Below are positions 1 through 7,618 of a stretch of DNA of 12,508 nucleotides, one piece after another. The notes under the pieces were generated by a model. It was not told where the DNA came from and made no database searches. It saw only the letters and a program-made list of their open reading frames with translations. Origin of the DNA: Acidobacteria bacterium UBA823. Lineage in GTDB: Bacteria > Acidobacteriota > Vicinamibacteria > Vicinamibacterales > UBA823. A program made the position numbers and the translations under genes. Position 1 is the first letter of the stretch. The number at the start of each line of letters is the position of its first letter. The stretch lies in the NCBI GenBank assembly GCA_002296225.1, contig DBHR01000106.1, forward strand, positions 46,827-59,334, in the 5' to 3' direction.

Positions 1-501
1 CAAAGCAACACAGGCCTGTATCAAGCCGACGCCGGAGACAAGCTTTATCGTAGGAGTCTCTATACGTTCTGGAAGCGTGCGGCCCCACCGGCGTCGATGC
101 AAATCTTCAATGCGCCCTCGCGGGAACATTCGACAGTGCGACGTGAGAGAACGAACACTCCACTTCAAGCGCTGGTTACGATGAATGGTTCGCAATTCAT
201 TGAGGCGTCTCGCCATCTTGCACAACGTGCGCTGCGAGAGGCTGGCGATGAGTTCAGGCAGCGACTCGGTTTTGTCACGCTGCGCCTCCTGGCTCGCTCG
301 TTCACGGAGAATGAGCGCACCGTAGCCCTACAAACTCATCGCGAATTACTCGCAATGTATCGAGCGGACGTCGATGAGGCGACACGGCTGCTAAACGTTG
401 GCGATTCGGAATGGGATACGACGTTGCCGGTGGCCGAATCCGCCGCCTGGACTATGTTGGTAAACCAGTTAATGAATTTAGATGAGGTGCTGAACAAATA
501 G
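1..501 (+). CDS. DUF1553 (PSD1) domain protein, C-terminal part
   Basis: The frame is open from base 1, so this is the last 166 codons of a longer gene. These proteins usually run 700-1000 residues or more, with an N-terminal cytochrome-like PSCyt1 domain, then DUF1549, then DUF1553. The visible part carries the DUF1553 hallmarks: RRSLYTFWKR, a segment ending in RRERTNTPLQALV, and a terminal AAWTMLVNQLMNLDEVLNK-like block. The family is abundant in Planctomycetota, Verrucomicrobiota and Acidobacteriota. It is usually secreted or periplasmic and is thought to act in polysaccharide or other polymer degradation, but no reaction is established. It ends in TAG 16 nt before the DUF1501 gene, the standard partner, so the two are almost certainly co-transcribed. 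The ATG at 97 is an internal methionine, not the start. Confidence 0.93.
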   Translation, partial: QSNTGLYQADAGDKLYRRSLYTFWKRAAPPASMQIFNAPSREHSTVRRERTNTPLQALVTMNGSQFIEASRHLAQRALREAGDEFRQRLGFVTLRLLARSFTENERTVALQTHRELLAMYRADVDEATRLLNVGDSEWDTTLPVAESAAWTMLVNQLMNLDEVLNK

Positions 502-517
502 AAGGGCCTCTATAACA

Positions 518-2002
518 ATGACAGGTTCCCCGATGCATCCAGTCAAGCAAGCCATTCTTAACGAAACCCGTCGACAATTCTTTGGTCAGGTCGCGAAGGG
601 AATTGGTGGACTCGCTTTGTCCAACCTCATGGCCGACGACCTGCTTGCACTTAAGCAGGACACCCAGTCGTTCGGCGGCTTACCGTCATTGCCTCATTTC
701 GCTCCAAAAGCAAAGCGGTGTATTTATCTCCACATGATGGGGGCACCGCCACAGATGGATTTGCTCGACTATAAACCGAAAATGCAGAGTTGGTATGACA
801 AGGACCTTCCTGAGTCGATTCGTCAAGGGCAGCGCCTGACGACTATGACTTCAGGGCAGGCCCGTTTCCCAATTGCACCGTCGATCTTTAAATTCAACCA
901 ACACGGACAAAGTGGGGCATGGATTTCAGAGTTGTTGCCACATACGGCGAAGATGGCCGACGACCTCGCGATTGTGCGTTCGATGCACACCGAAGCGATC
1001 AATCATGAACCAGCCATTACGTTCATTCAGACAGGTCGGCAAATTCCGGGTCAACCGTGTGTAGGTGCGTGGTTCGCTTACGGTCTGGGGAGTATGAATC
1101 GGGATCTGCCGACTTTCGTCGTGATGAACGCCGAGAAGAGCCACCCGAAAAGTGGGGTCCAGGCGATCTCTGCAAAAATGTGGAGTTCGGGTTTTCTCTC
1201 GCCAGAATATGCTGGTGTTGGGTTGCGCGGTGGCACGAACCCGGTTCTGTACCTGCAGAACCCGGAAGGTGTATCACTCGACGTTCGGCGCAAAATGCTA
1301 GACGGCCTCGGCGAGCTGAATCGCATTCAGCATGAACAACTAGGCAGTCCCGAAACGCTGGCTCGTATTCAGCAATACGAAATGGCGTTCCGAATGCAAA
1401 TGGCTGTGCCTGAAATGGCGGACCTCTCAAGTGAGCCAGCGAGCACATTCGAACGCTGGGGTGAGGAGGCGAAGCAGCAAGGCAAGTTCCAAAATGCCGC
1501 GTTGATGGCTCGTCGGCTAGTCGAACGAGATGTGCGATTCGTTCAGATTTACCACCGCGGCTGGGATGTCCATAATGATGCACCAGAAGTACTTCGCGCG
1601 CAGGCGAAGGACGTAGATCGCGCGTCGTGGGCACTCATCCAAGATTTAAAAGAACGCGGCCTCTTTGATGAAACGTTAGTGATTTGGGGTGGGGAGTTTG
1701 GCCGAACAATCTACTCGCAAGGTAAGCTGACACCAACTGACTATGGTCGCGACCATCATCCGCGGTGTTTTTCGCTTTGGATGGCGGGGGGTGGGGTCCA
1801 AGGCGGTGTGGTCTATGGTGCGACGGACGAGTTTTCCTACAACATAGTTGAGAACCCCGTACACATTCGGGACCTCCAGGCTACAATCCTGCATCTCTTC
1901 GGAATCGACCACGAACGCTTCACCTTTAAGCATCAAGGATTAGATGCGCGGCTGACTGGGGTGGAGGAGCCGGCGCGTGTCGTGCACGAGTTGCTAGCTT
2001 AG
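518..2002 (+). CDS. DUF1501 domain-containing protein
   Basis: This 494-aa protein has the full length usual for DUF1501, a family in the alkaline phosphatase/sulfatase-like fold group with unknown substrate. Motifs seen: TRRQFFGQVAKGIGGLAL at residues 17-34, a Tat-like twin-arginine leader with a weak hydrophobic stretch; LHMMGAPPQMDLLDYKP near 71-87; GWDVHND at 348-354; GGEFGRT at 391-397; GRDHHP at 410-415; and a C-terminal block from HIRDLQATILHLFG (449) through FKHQGLDARLTGV. These His/Asp/Glu motifs match the probable metal site of the fold. The start at 518 has only a weak GAAGGG Shine-Dalgarno (501-506); an ATG at 533 is a possible alternative. It follows the DUF1553 gene by 16 nt and forms the common DUF1553-DUF1501 operon. 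The predicted location is periplasm via Tat. The family call is firm and the biochemical role is not. Confidence 0.94.
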   Translation: MTGSPMHPVKQAILNETRRQFFGQVAKGIGGLALSNLMADDLLALKQDTQSFGGLPSLPHFAPKAKRCIYLHMMGAPPQMDLLDYKPKMQSWYDKDLPESIRQGQRLTTMTSGQARFPIAPSIFKFNQHGQSGAWISELLPHTAKMADDLAIVRSMHTEAINHEPAITFIQTGRQIPGQPCVGAWFAYGLGSMNRDLPTFVVMNAEKSHPKSGVQAISAKMWSSGFLSPEYAGVGLRGGTNPVLYLQNPEGVSLDVRRKMLDGLGELNRIQHEQLGSPETLARIQQYEMAFRMQMAVPEMADLSSEPASTFERWGEEAKQQGKFQNAALMARRLVERDVRFVQIYHRGWDVHNDAPEVLRAQAKDVDRASWALIQDLKERGLFDETLVIWGGEFGRTIYSQGKLTPTDYGRDHHPRCFSLWMAGGGVQGGVVYGATDEFSYNIVENPVHIRDLQATILHLFGIDHERFTFKHQGLDARLTGVEEPARVVHELLA

Positions 2003-2025
2003 CAGCCCGGCCGATGGCCGAGCTG
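2003..2025 (+). terminator. Hairpin between convergent genes, possible terminator
   Basis: Immediately after the DUF1501 stop codon, CAGC (2003-2006) pairs with GCTG (2022-2025) and CGGCC (2008-2012) pairs with GGCCG (2016-2020). One C-A mismatch separates the two helices and the loop is GAT. The stem is therefore about 9 bp of strong pairing. It is followed on the plus strand by ATTTC, a poor U-tract, so it may be a weak intrinsic terminator. It occupies most of the 33-nt gap to the oppositely oriented FAD gene and could block read-through in either direction. On the minus strand no U-run follows it. Confidence 0.45.
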
Positions 2026-2035
2026 ATTTCGTGAA

Positions 2036-3202
2036 CTAAACAAAATTGGCTTCCGGAGCAGCAGCGCCTGTTTTGAAACGGTTGAGTGCAAAAGGTGAGA
2101 GGTCGAAGTCGAGGTCCTGGCCAGCGATTTGTGCAGCGACCAGTCGTCCGGCGGCTGGCGAATGCTGGAAGCCGTGACCGCTAAAACCGTTGATTAAATA
2201 CAGGCCGACGACCGAGTCAGCGGAGCCAATGATCGCGTTGGCGTCTGGTGTCATGGCGTAGAGCCCCGCCCAGGCGTGTGACACGCTTCCCTCTGCCAAG
2301 ATTGGCAGGCGGGACAGGGCGACCTCGACGACCGAGTCGAGAAAATCCCACCGAACGGTCATGTCGAACCCTGGAGTTTCGTCCGGGTCGCCCATTCCGA
2401 AGAGGATATTGGCGCCCTCTCGGTGATAGTAGAACGACGTCGCGGAGTCGATAACCATGATGTGGTTATCAGGGAAATCAACTCCCGCGGTGGCGTGAGC
2501 TGGTGGCTGAGCGATGAAGATATTTCTACGTAGCGGTTCAATCGGCAACTCGAGACCGGCTAGGGCGGCCACCCGCGCTGCATGCGGACCGGCTGCATTG
2601 ACGACGACCGGCGTTGCAATCGCCCCTCGCGTGGTTGTCACTCCGGTAATCGTGTCTCCGTCAAGTGTGATACCCGTGACGTCGGTTCCCCGCTCAATCT
2701 GGACCCCCGCCGCCTGGGCCGCACGGGCAAAGCCCATCGTCAGCCCATTTGGATCCGCAATACCATCCCGTGCGCAGTAACTCGCTGCCACGACGCCGTC
2801 GAGTTTGAGACCTGGTGCGAGGCGGGACGCGTCGTCGGGGGTTACAAGATTCACGTCGATGCCCAAACTTCGTTGCAGGTCGATGTTTCGTTGAAAGGTT
2901 TCAACCGAAGACGGCGTCGAAAGGAGGAAGAGATATCCGTCCTGATGAAAATCCATTGGGTAGCCGACCGCATCTTGAAAGCGTTCGATGAGCCGGATGG
3001 ACTCGATGGAAAGCTGAATGTTCTGGGGGGTGGAGAATTGATGACGGACTCCACCGGCGTTGCGGCCGGTTGACCCGGTTGCCAGTTGGCTCTCACGTTC
3101 GATCAAAACCACATCGTGAACGCCATACTGGGTCAGGTGGTAGGCCGTGCTGGCACCCATACACCCACCGCCGATGATGACGACGTCCGAGGTAGTCTTC
3201 AT
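2036..3202 (-). CDS. FAD-dependent oxidoreductase (DAO/sarcosine oxidase beta-like)
   Basis: This 388-aa enzyme belongs to the D-amino-acid-oxidase (DAO) fold family, closest in style to sarcosine oxidase beta subunits and related amine or amino-acid dehydrogenases. Motifs seen: the N-terminal dinucleotide-binding strand with GGGCMG at residues 11-16 and an acidic end (ERES, 35-38); ATGSTGRNAGGVRHQF at 41-56, which lines the FAD; NAAGPHA at 202-208; a WAGLYAMTPDANAIIG segment at 311-326; and GFSGHGFQHSPAAG at 339-352, the C-terminal FAD-binding signature. It probably oxidises a C-N bond of a small amine or N-substituted amino acid, producing an imine and then aldehyde or keto acid plus amine. 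The substrate cannot be read from sequence. No alpha, gamma or delta Sox subunits are nearby, so a soluble monomeric enzyme is likely. It is transcribed alone, divergent from ilvA. The Shine-Dalgarno is weak (GAG about 7 nt upstream). Confidence 0.9.
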   Translation of the reverse strand: MKTTSDVVIIGGGCMGASTAYHLTQYGVHDVVLIERESQLATGSTGRNAGGVRHQFSTPQNIQLSIESIRLIERFQDAVGYPMDFHQDGYLFLLSTPSSVETFQRNIDLQRSLGIDVNLVTPDDASRLAPGLKLDGVVAASYCARDGIADPNGLTMGFARAAQAAGVQIERGTDVTGITLDGDTITGVTTTRGAIATPVVVNAAGPHAARVAALAGLELPIEPLRRNIFIAQPPAHATAGVDFPDNHIMVIDSATSFYYHREGANILFGMGDPDETPGFDMTVRWDFLDSVVEVALSRLPILAEGSVSHAWAGLYAMTPDANAIIGSADSVVGLYLINGFSGHGFQHSPAAGRLVAAQIAGQDLDFDLSPFALNRFKTGAAAPEANFV

Positions 3203-3278
3203 ACTAAGCTCGATTCTTGACGGCGCTCGACCCTTTTCTCAGGTTAGCATAGCCTCCCGGGTTTTCGCCCCAGCGTGG

Positions 3279-3307
3279 TTGACCCGTGAAGGGGCGCCTT
3301 CTATCAT
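3279..3307 (+). promoter_or_regulatory. Candidate sigma-70-type promoter of ilvA
   Basis: TTGACC (3279-3284) and TATCAT (3302-3307) are separated by exactly 17 nt, a good match to a housekeeping promoter. The predicted transcription start is near 3314, leaving a leader of about 155 nt before the ilvA ATG. The spacer holds a small inverted repeat, GAAGG-GGCG-CCTTC (3288-3301), which could be a repressor site or be fortuitous. The leader also contains a possible stem (GGTTGGCC 3412-3419 against GGC-g-CAACC 3425-3433). No leader peptide rich in branched-chain residues is visible, so classical attenuation is not supported. Confidence 0.45.
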
Positions 3308-3468
3308 CAAGGATTGCCGTCTGTGGAGTGTAAGTGACGAAGTGTAACCGTCTTAAGATTACCTGGATACATCTGAGTGCTACTGATTACGTTCGTCTCA
3401 ACATCCATCGTGGTTGGCCTCGCCGGCGCAACCGATCTGGCAGTCGTGCGGTAAGGGCCTGGTGACCC

Positions 3469-5031
3469 ATGTCTAATCCTTCGTCTGATGATTCCCAGGC
3501 CGCCGCAACGGAGGCCGCTCTGGTCGAAGAGGTCCTTCGCCAGATCCTAGCGAGCCGGGTCTATGACGTGGCGCGGGAAACCCCGCTTGACGTCGCAGCA
3601 AAGCTGTCTGTGCGCCTGGATAATCAGGTGCACCTAAAACGGGAAGACCTCCAGCCGATCTTTAGCTTCAAGCTTCGTGGCGCCTACAACAAGATTTCAC
3701 AGCTAACGAGCAGGGAACGGTCGAAGGGCGTCATTACGGCCAGCGCCGGCAATCACGCCCAGGGAGTGGCATTTGCCGCGCAGCGTCTTCAAATCCATGC
3801 GGTCATTGTGATGCCGGAGACGACACCGGCGATCAAGGTCGAAGCGGTTTCGGAAATGGGAGCGGAGGTCATTCTTGAGGGGGATACCTTCAGCGAAGCG
3901 AAAGCGCGTTGCGACACGCTCAGGGCGGAGAGGGACCTCGTATTTGTCCACCCGTTCGACGATCCCCTCGTGGTGGCGGGCCAGGGAACGATCGGCGATG
4001 AGATCGTGCGACAGAGCCAAGGCGCGCCAAACATCACCTTCGTCCCCGTCGGTGGCGGAGGGTTGATCGCCGGAATCGCGGCCTACATCAAAACCCGGTG
4101 CCCCGACAGCAAGGTCGTGGGGGTGGAGCCTTTTGAGGCTGACGCCATGTTCCAGTCGATCGCGGCGGGTAAGCGGGTAACTCTGGACTCAGTTGGTATT
4201 TTTGCGGACGGCGTCGCGGTGCGAGAGGTGGGTGAGTACACGTTGCCGATTGTGAAGGCGACAGTGGATGAGGTCGTCCGTGTGTCGAATGACGAGATCT
4301 GCGCAGCCCTGAAGGACATTTTCGACGACACGGGGAGTGTCATGGAACCGGCGGGTGCGCTCGGAGTAGCCGGTTTGAAGCGATACGTAGCTCGTGAGGG
4401 CCTGCGGAACCAGAACCTGGTCGCTGTGTTGAGTGGCGCGAATATGAATTTCGACCGGTTACGGTTTGTGGCTGAACGAGCAGAGTTGGGTGAGGCAAGG
4501 GAGGCCGTGTTCGCAGTGACGATCCCTGAGCGGCCTGGAGCATTCAGGGAATTCTGCGCAGCGATTGGTCGGCGGGTGATCACGGAGTTTAATTATCGTT
4601 TGAGCGACCGGTCGCAAGCCCGCATCTTCGTTGGTGTGGCGACACGGTCGAAGGCTGACGCGCAAGGGTTGGCTAAGGGGCTGAACAAAAATGGCTACAA
4701 CACGGTCGACTTATCGGACAACGAAGTTGCCAAGCTGCACGTGCGGCATATGGTGGGCGGCCGGGCACCGGACGTGGATCGGGAATCGCTCTATCGATTT
4801 GAGTTTCCGGAACGGCCGGGCGCGCTAATGCAGTTCCTGGAACGGCTCGGCGGGCGGTGGAATATCAGCCTGTTCCATTATCGTAACCATGGTGCCGATT
4901 TCGGCCGCGTCCTGGCGGCTTTTGAGGTGCCAGAATCCGAGCGGGCGGCGTTCGGAGCCTTTCTGGACAATCTAGGTTACCCATACCACCCTGAGGCCGA
5001 CAACGCGGCCTATTCGTTATTCCTGTCTTAA
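3469..5031 (+). CDS. ilvA: Threonine ammonia-lyase, biosynthetic (threonine dehydratase)
   Basis: This PLP enzyme deaminates L-threonine to 2-oxobutyrate and ammonia, the first committed step to isoleucine. The 520 residues match the long biosynthetic form (E. coli IlvA is about 514). The catalytic fold-type-II domain covers roughly residues 25-335. The PLP lysine is Lys68 in FSFKLRGAYNK, the substrate loop is SAGNHAQG at 92-99, the phosphate-binding glycine loop is GGGGL at 195-199, and SGANMNFDRLRF lies at 322-333. Two ACT-like regulatory repeats follow (about 346-424 and 441-518), each opening with an (I/F)PERPGA motif. They mark the isoleucine-inhibited, valine-activated class rather than the short catabolic TdcB. 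The ATG at 3469 is preceded by GGTGA (3461-3465), a modest but acceptable ribosome site. Its TAA shares the palindrome TTAA with the stop of the convergent thrC. Regulation is probably mainly allosteric. Confidence 0.96.
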   Translation: MSNPSSDDSQAAATEAALVEEVLRQILASRVYDVARETPLDVAAKLSVRLDNQVHLKREDLQPIFSFKLRGAYNKISQLTSRERSKGVITASAGNHAQGVAFAAQRLQIHAVIVMPETTPAIKVEAVSEMGAEVILEGDTFSEAKARCDTLRAERDLVFVHPFDDPLVVAGQGTIGDEIVRQSQGAPNITFVPVGGGGLIAGIAAYIKTRCPDSKVVGVEPFEADAMFQSIAAGKRVTLDSVGIFADGVAVREVGEYTLPIVKATVDEVVRVSNDEICAALKDIFDDTGSVMEPAGALGVAGLKRYVAREGLRNQNLVAVLSGANMNFDRLRFVAERAELGEAREAVFAVTIPERPGAFREFCAAIGRRVITEFNYRLSDRSQARIFVGVATRSKADAQGLAKGLNKNGYNTVDLSDNEVAKLHVRHMVGGRAPDVDRESLYRFEFPERPGALMQFLERLGGRWNISLFHYRNHGADFGRVLAAFEVPESERAAFGAFLDNLGYPYHPEADNAAYSLFLS

Positions 5032-6377
5032 GGCCCGGTTGAGTTGGCGGAGGGGCTCTCTGAGGCTCGCGCAACGGCATCGCAAACGGCAGTGTAATCG
5101 TTGGGCAGGTCAACGGGGAGCCGGGCGTGGGTCGAATCGACATCCGGCAGAGCACGCTTATGGTAGCCGCGTTTGAAATCGGTGAACTTTAGGCCGTTGG
5201 CTGTCGAAATGACGACGACGCGTTGCGTTGCCGTGATCTGACCGCGTTTTCTGAGCTTGAGTAGCGCGGCAAGCGCCACGCCAGTGTGAGGGCAGTTGAA
5301 CATACCGGTAAGGTCCGCATGCGCCGCGGCGTCAGCGAGTTCGCTTTCGCTAGCTTGCTCGACGATGCCGTCATACCGCTGGAGTGTGGCGATCGCCTTC
5401 TTGATTGACACCGGATTTCCAATTTGAATGGCCGACGCCTGCGTCGATTCAGCGCGGACTGGCTCGAAATGCCAGTCCTTCTGATAGGCACGATACAGAG
5501 GATTGGCCTTCGCCGCTTGGGCGACTACGATCCGGGGCCGCTTCCGCGTCAAGCCAAGAGCCTCCATCATGTCTAACCCGGCTCCGAGCGCGCTTACATT
5601 TCCCAGGTTGCCACCGGGAATGATCAGGACGTCAGGTAATTCCCAATCGAACTGCTGAGCGATTTCGATGGCCACGGTTTTCTGACCTTCGAGCCGAAGG
5701 CTGTTCATCGAGTTCGCGAGATAAATGCGCTCCTCCTCGGCGAGGCGCTGGACAATCGCCATGCATCCGTCGAAATCAGTGTCGAGTGCAAGCACGGTCG
5801 CGCCGTTCGCTAGTGGCTGCAATAGCTGCGCTTCAGACACCTTTCCTCGTGGAAGGATGACAAAGGCCGGGATGGCAGCCGCAGCGGCGTAAGCCGATAG
5901 GGCAGCTGACGTGTCGCCCGTGGAGGCGCAGGCGACTGCCGGGATCGAACGGCCCGCCGATATCATCTGCTTGACGACGGAGACCAGCACGGTCATGCCG
6001 AGGTCCTTGAATGAGCCGGTGTGTGAGTTTCCGCAGAGTTTGAGCCAAAGATCTTCGAGACCGATCTCGCGACCGAAGCGCTCCGCCCAGAGCAGGTTTG
6101 TGCCGCCTTCGTCCATCGAAACGACATTGTCGTCCGCGAGATCGGGGCAGACCCACTCCTTCTTTCCCCAGACCGCGGACCCGTACGGCCAAACGGTTCG
6201 CTTGTAGCGTTCGTCGAAGAGTTTCATCCAAGCGGCAGGCGACCGGTGACGCAGCGCGTCTAAATCGTGCACAACCTCCAGTAAATCGCCACAAGTGGGG
6301 CAGCGATAAATCGGCTGCCACAGCGAGTGCTGACCTTGGCAGCCGGCGATGCAACGAAAGGTGGCTCCGTATCTCAT
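5028..6377 (-). CDS. thrC: Threonine synthase, plant/cyanobacterial-like class
   Basis: This enzyme converts O-phospho-L-homoserine to L-threonine with PLP. The protein is 449 aa. A four-cysteine knuckle opens it (C9, C13, C26, C29; the second pair is CPTC), as in many threonine synthases with a short N-terminal zinc-ribbon-like module. The PLP lysine is Lys124 in SHTGSFKDLGMTVLVS. STGDTSAA lies at 152-159, a DTDFDGCM block at 199-206, NSLRLEGQKT near 225-234, and the phosphate loop PGGNLGN at 254-260. From memory these blocks match plant chloroplast threonine synthase very closely, and E. coli ThrC much less. The start is fixed by an in-frame TAG three codons upstream of the ATG. Oddly, the strong GGAGGAG lies 21 nt upstream. 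The gene converges on ilvA, with overlapping stops, so the enzymes that make and consume threonine sit tail to tail. Confidence 0.95.
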   Translation of the reverse strand: MRYGATFRCIAGCQGQHSLWQPIYRCPTCGDLLEVVHDLDALRHRSPAAWMKLFDERYKRTVWPYGSAVWGKKEWVCPDLADDNVVSMDEGGTNLLWAERFGREIGLEDLWLKLCGNSHTGSFKDLGMTVLVSVVKQMISAGRSIPAVACASTGDTSAALSAYAAAAAIPAFVILPRGKVSEAQLLQPLANGATVLALDTDFDGCMAIVQRLAEEERIYLANSMNSLRLEGQKTVAIEIAQQFDWELPDVLIIPGGNLGNVSALGAGLDMMEALGLTRKRPRIVVAQAAKANPLYRAYQKDWHFEPVRAESTQASAIQIGNPVSIKKAIATLQRYDGIVEQASESELADAAAHADLTGMFNCPHTGVALAALLKLRKRGQITATQRVVVISTANGLKFTDFKRGYHKRALPDVDSTHARLPVDLPNDYTAVCDAVARASESPSANSTGP

Positions 6378-6398
6378 GGGTGCCTAATGGATATTGTA

Positions 6399-6405
6399 CT
6401 CCTCC
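6399..6405 (-). promoter_or_regulatory. Displaced Shine-Dalgarno-like GGAGGAG upstream of thrC
   Basis: On the minus strand GGAGGAG ends 21 nt before the thrC ATG, too far for normal initiation, and an in-frame TAG lies between them. It is immediately followed by TACAAT (6398 to 6393), which resembles a -10 box. If that box is used, transcription would start near 6386 and the mRNA would have only about 9 nt before the ATG, making it nearly leaderless. No convincing -35 element is present. Which reading is right cannot be settled from sequence. Confidence 0.3.
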
Positions 6406-6484
6406 GGCCATGGCCGTCGTTGAATTTCAGGTAGGATGGGATTTCGGGAACGAGAAGCCGATGGGCTACGCAGCGTCTTTATAA

Positions 6485-6502
6485 CCCAGCCGGTGTGCTG
6501 GG
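6485..6502 (+). repeat. Perfect inverted repeat upstream of the kinase gene
   Basis: CCCAGC (6485-6490) and GCTGGG (6497-6502) form a perfect 6-bp stem with a CGGTGT loop. It sits just after a TATAAC -10-like hexamer (6480-6485) and 28 nt before the preferred GTG start. It could be an operator at the transcription start or a leader hairpin; there is no U-tract, so it is not a terminator. No good -35 accompanies the -10-like element. Confidence 0.35.
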
Positions 6503-6530
6503 CCCGGGTTTCCACAGGAACGGGGCGGCC

Positions 6531-7613
6531 GTGACGAAGCGAACTAGGTTTAGGGCCCGTCATCCTGGCGTGTTCTTCCTTGACGAACACGATTTGGTTG
6601 GCCTGGAGGCCTACATGCGAGCGCGTGGATGGCTTGTGGTAGGGGAATCAATCAGAGCGGCTACAAAGGCCGGCCACGGCAACATGAACTGCACGCTCCG
6701 TCTGGAAACCACAGAGCGCCGGGTCATCATGAAACAGGCTCGACCGTGGGTTGAACAGTATGACGAGATCCCGGCGCCATCGGAGCGGGCATTGGTTGAA
6801 GGGCGCTTTTATGAAGCGATCGGGCCCCATTCGGTGTTGCAAGACCGGATGCCTCGACTACTTGGCTGCGACCCAGAGGCGAAGCTCCTAATGCTGGAAG
6901 ACCTCGGACCCACTTCCGACTACACCAACTTATATGCGGGGCACACGTTGGACCCGCGGGATCTGGATGCCCTGGTGGCATTTCTAGGGTCCCTACATCG
7001 GACGTTTTCAAATTCTGAGGGCGACGGCCGGTTTGCGAATCAGGCCATGCGAGAGTTGAATCATCTACACATCTTCGAATTTCCACTGGATTCCGAAAAC
7101 GGGTTAGACCTGAACGCTATTAACCCTGGCCTTTCGGAGGCCGCAGCCGAATTGCGTCGCGATGCCGACTACACGAAGGCGGTATCGGCGCTAGGGGAGC
7201 TGTATCTGCGAAGCCCCGGGACGCTGGTGCATGGAGATTTTTTCCCGGGGAGTTGGTTGCGTACGAAAAACGGACCCAGGGTGATTGACCCGGAATTCAG
7301 CTTCGTGGGCCCGCCGGAGTTTGATGTCGGAGTCATGATTGCCCACCTATACTTAGCCAACCAGCCGATAGGCCTGGTCCAACGGGCTCTGGCTGCCTAT
7401 GCTGATGGTTTGTCGGTACCGCAGACAGGGAAGAGTCAAGAACTCGTGTCGAGCTTTGCGGGCGCAGAGATCATGCGGCGCCTAATCGGGATCGCCCAGT
7501 TACCTCTGGTTGCAGATCTGCCGAGGAAGCGAGCGTTACTGGAACTGTCGCGGACATTTCTGCTGTCCCCGGCGACGGGATGCGGGTCCGCAACCGGGCG
7601 AGGAGGCCTATAA
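6531..7613 (+). CDS. Phosphotransferase, 5-methylthioribose kinase-like
   Basis: This small-molecule kinase has the aminoglycoside phosphotransferase/choline kinase fold, and its motifs are closest to MtnK. Numbered from GTG 6531 (360 aa): nucleotide-binding loop AGHGNMNCTLRL at 47-58 (MtnK has GDGNLN); ATP-binding Lys68 in VIMKQARPWV; catalytic loop LVHGDFFPGSW at 232-242 with Asp236; and VIDPEFSFVGPPEFDVG at 251-267. The DPE replaces the usual DFG and is characteristic of MtnK-type kinases. MtnK phosphorylates 5-methylthioribose in methionine salvage, but none of mtnA, mtnB, mtnC or mtnD is visible here, so another sugar or small-molecule substrate is possible. The start is a GTG with AGGAACGGGG (6516-6525) about 5-10 nt upstream. 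An in-frame GTG at 6495 lacks a ribosome site. It ends 5 nt before the lipoprotein hydrolase gene, so the two form an operon. Confidence 0.85.
   Translation: MTKRTRFRARHPGVFFLDEHDLVGLEAYMRARGWLVVGESIRAATKAGHGNMNCTLRLETTERRVIMKQARPWVEQYDEIPAPSERALVEGRFYEAIGPHSVLQDRMPRLLGCDPEAKLLMLEDLGPTSDYTNLYAGHTLDPRDLDALVAFLGSLHRTFSNSEGDGRFANQAMRELNHLHIFEFPLDSENGLDLNAINPGLSEAAAELRRDADYTKAVSALGELYLRSPGTLVHGDFFPGSWLRTKNGPRVIDPEFSFVGPPEFDVGVMIAHLYLANQPIGLVQRALAAYADGLSVPQTGKSQELVSSFAGAEIMRRLIGIAQLPLVADLPRKRALLELSRTFLLSPATGCGSATGRGGL
7601..7606 (+). promoter_or_regulatory. Ribosome binding site setting the hydrolase start
   Basis: AGGAGG lies inside the end of the kinase gene, 12 nt before ATG 7619. It favours 7619 over the earlier in-frame ATG at 7580, which has no such site and would add a basic extension before the signal peptide. 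The location suggests translation of the two genes is coupled. Confidence 0.7.
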
Positions 7614-7618
7614 AACTG

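Noticed and set aside
1023..1634. 203-codon open frame on the minus strand inside the DUF1501 gene
   Set aside because: It lies wholly antisense to a well-supported gene, has no recognisable motif and reads as low-complexity Arg/Pro/Ser-rich translation, typical of a shadow frame.
3246..3251. TATGCT on the minus strand as -10 box of the FAD oxidoreductase gene
   Set aside because: No acceptable -35 lies at 16-18 nt, so it is too weak to annotate as a promoter.
3288..3301. GAAGG-GGCG-CCTTC hairpin as a terminator of an upstream unit
   Set aside because: The stem is only 5 bp, no T-run follows, and the upstream gene reads in the opposite direction. It fits better as part of the ilvA promoter spacer.
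4083..4583. 166-codon minus-strand frame inside ilvA
   Set aside because: It is antisense to conserved ilvA sequence, rich in Ser/Thr/Arg, with no motif.
5833..6411. 192-codon minus-strand frame overlapping the start of thrC
   Set aside because: It is on the same strand as thrC in a different frame. Its translation is Arg-rich with no domain, while the thrC frame has strong family motifs.
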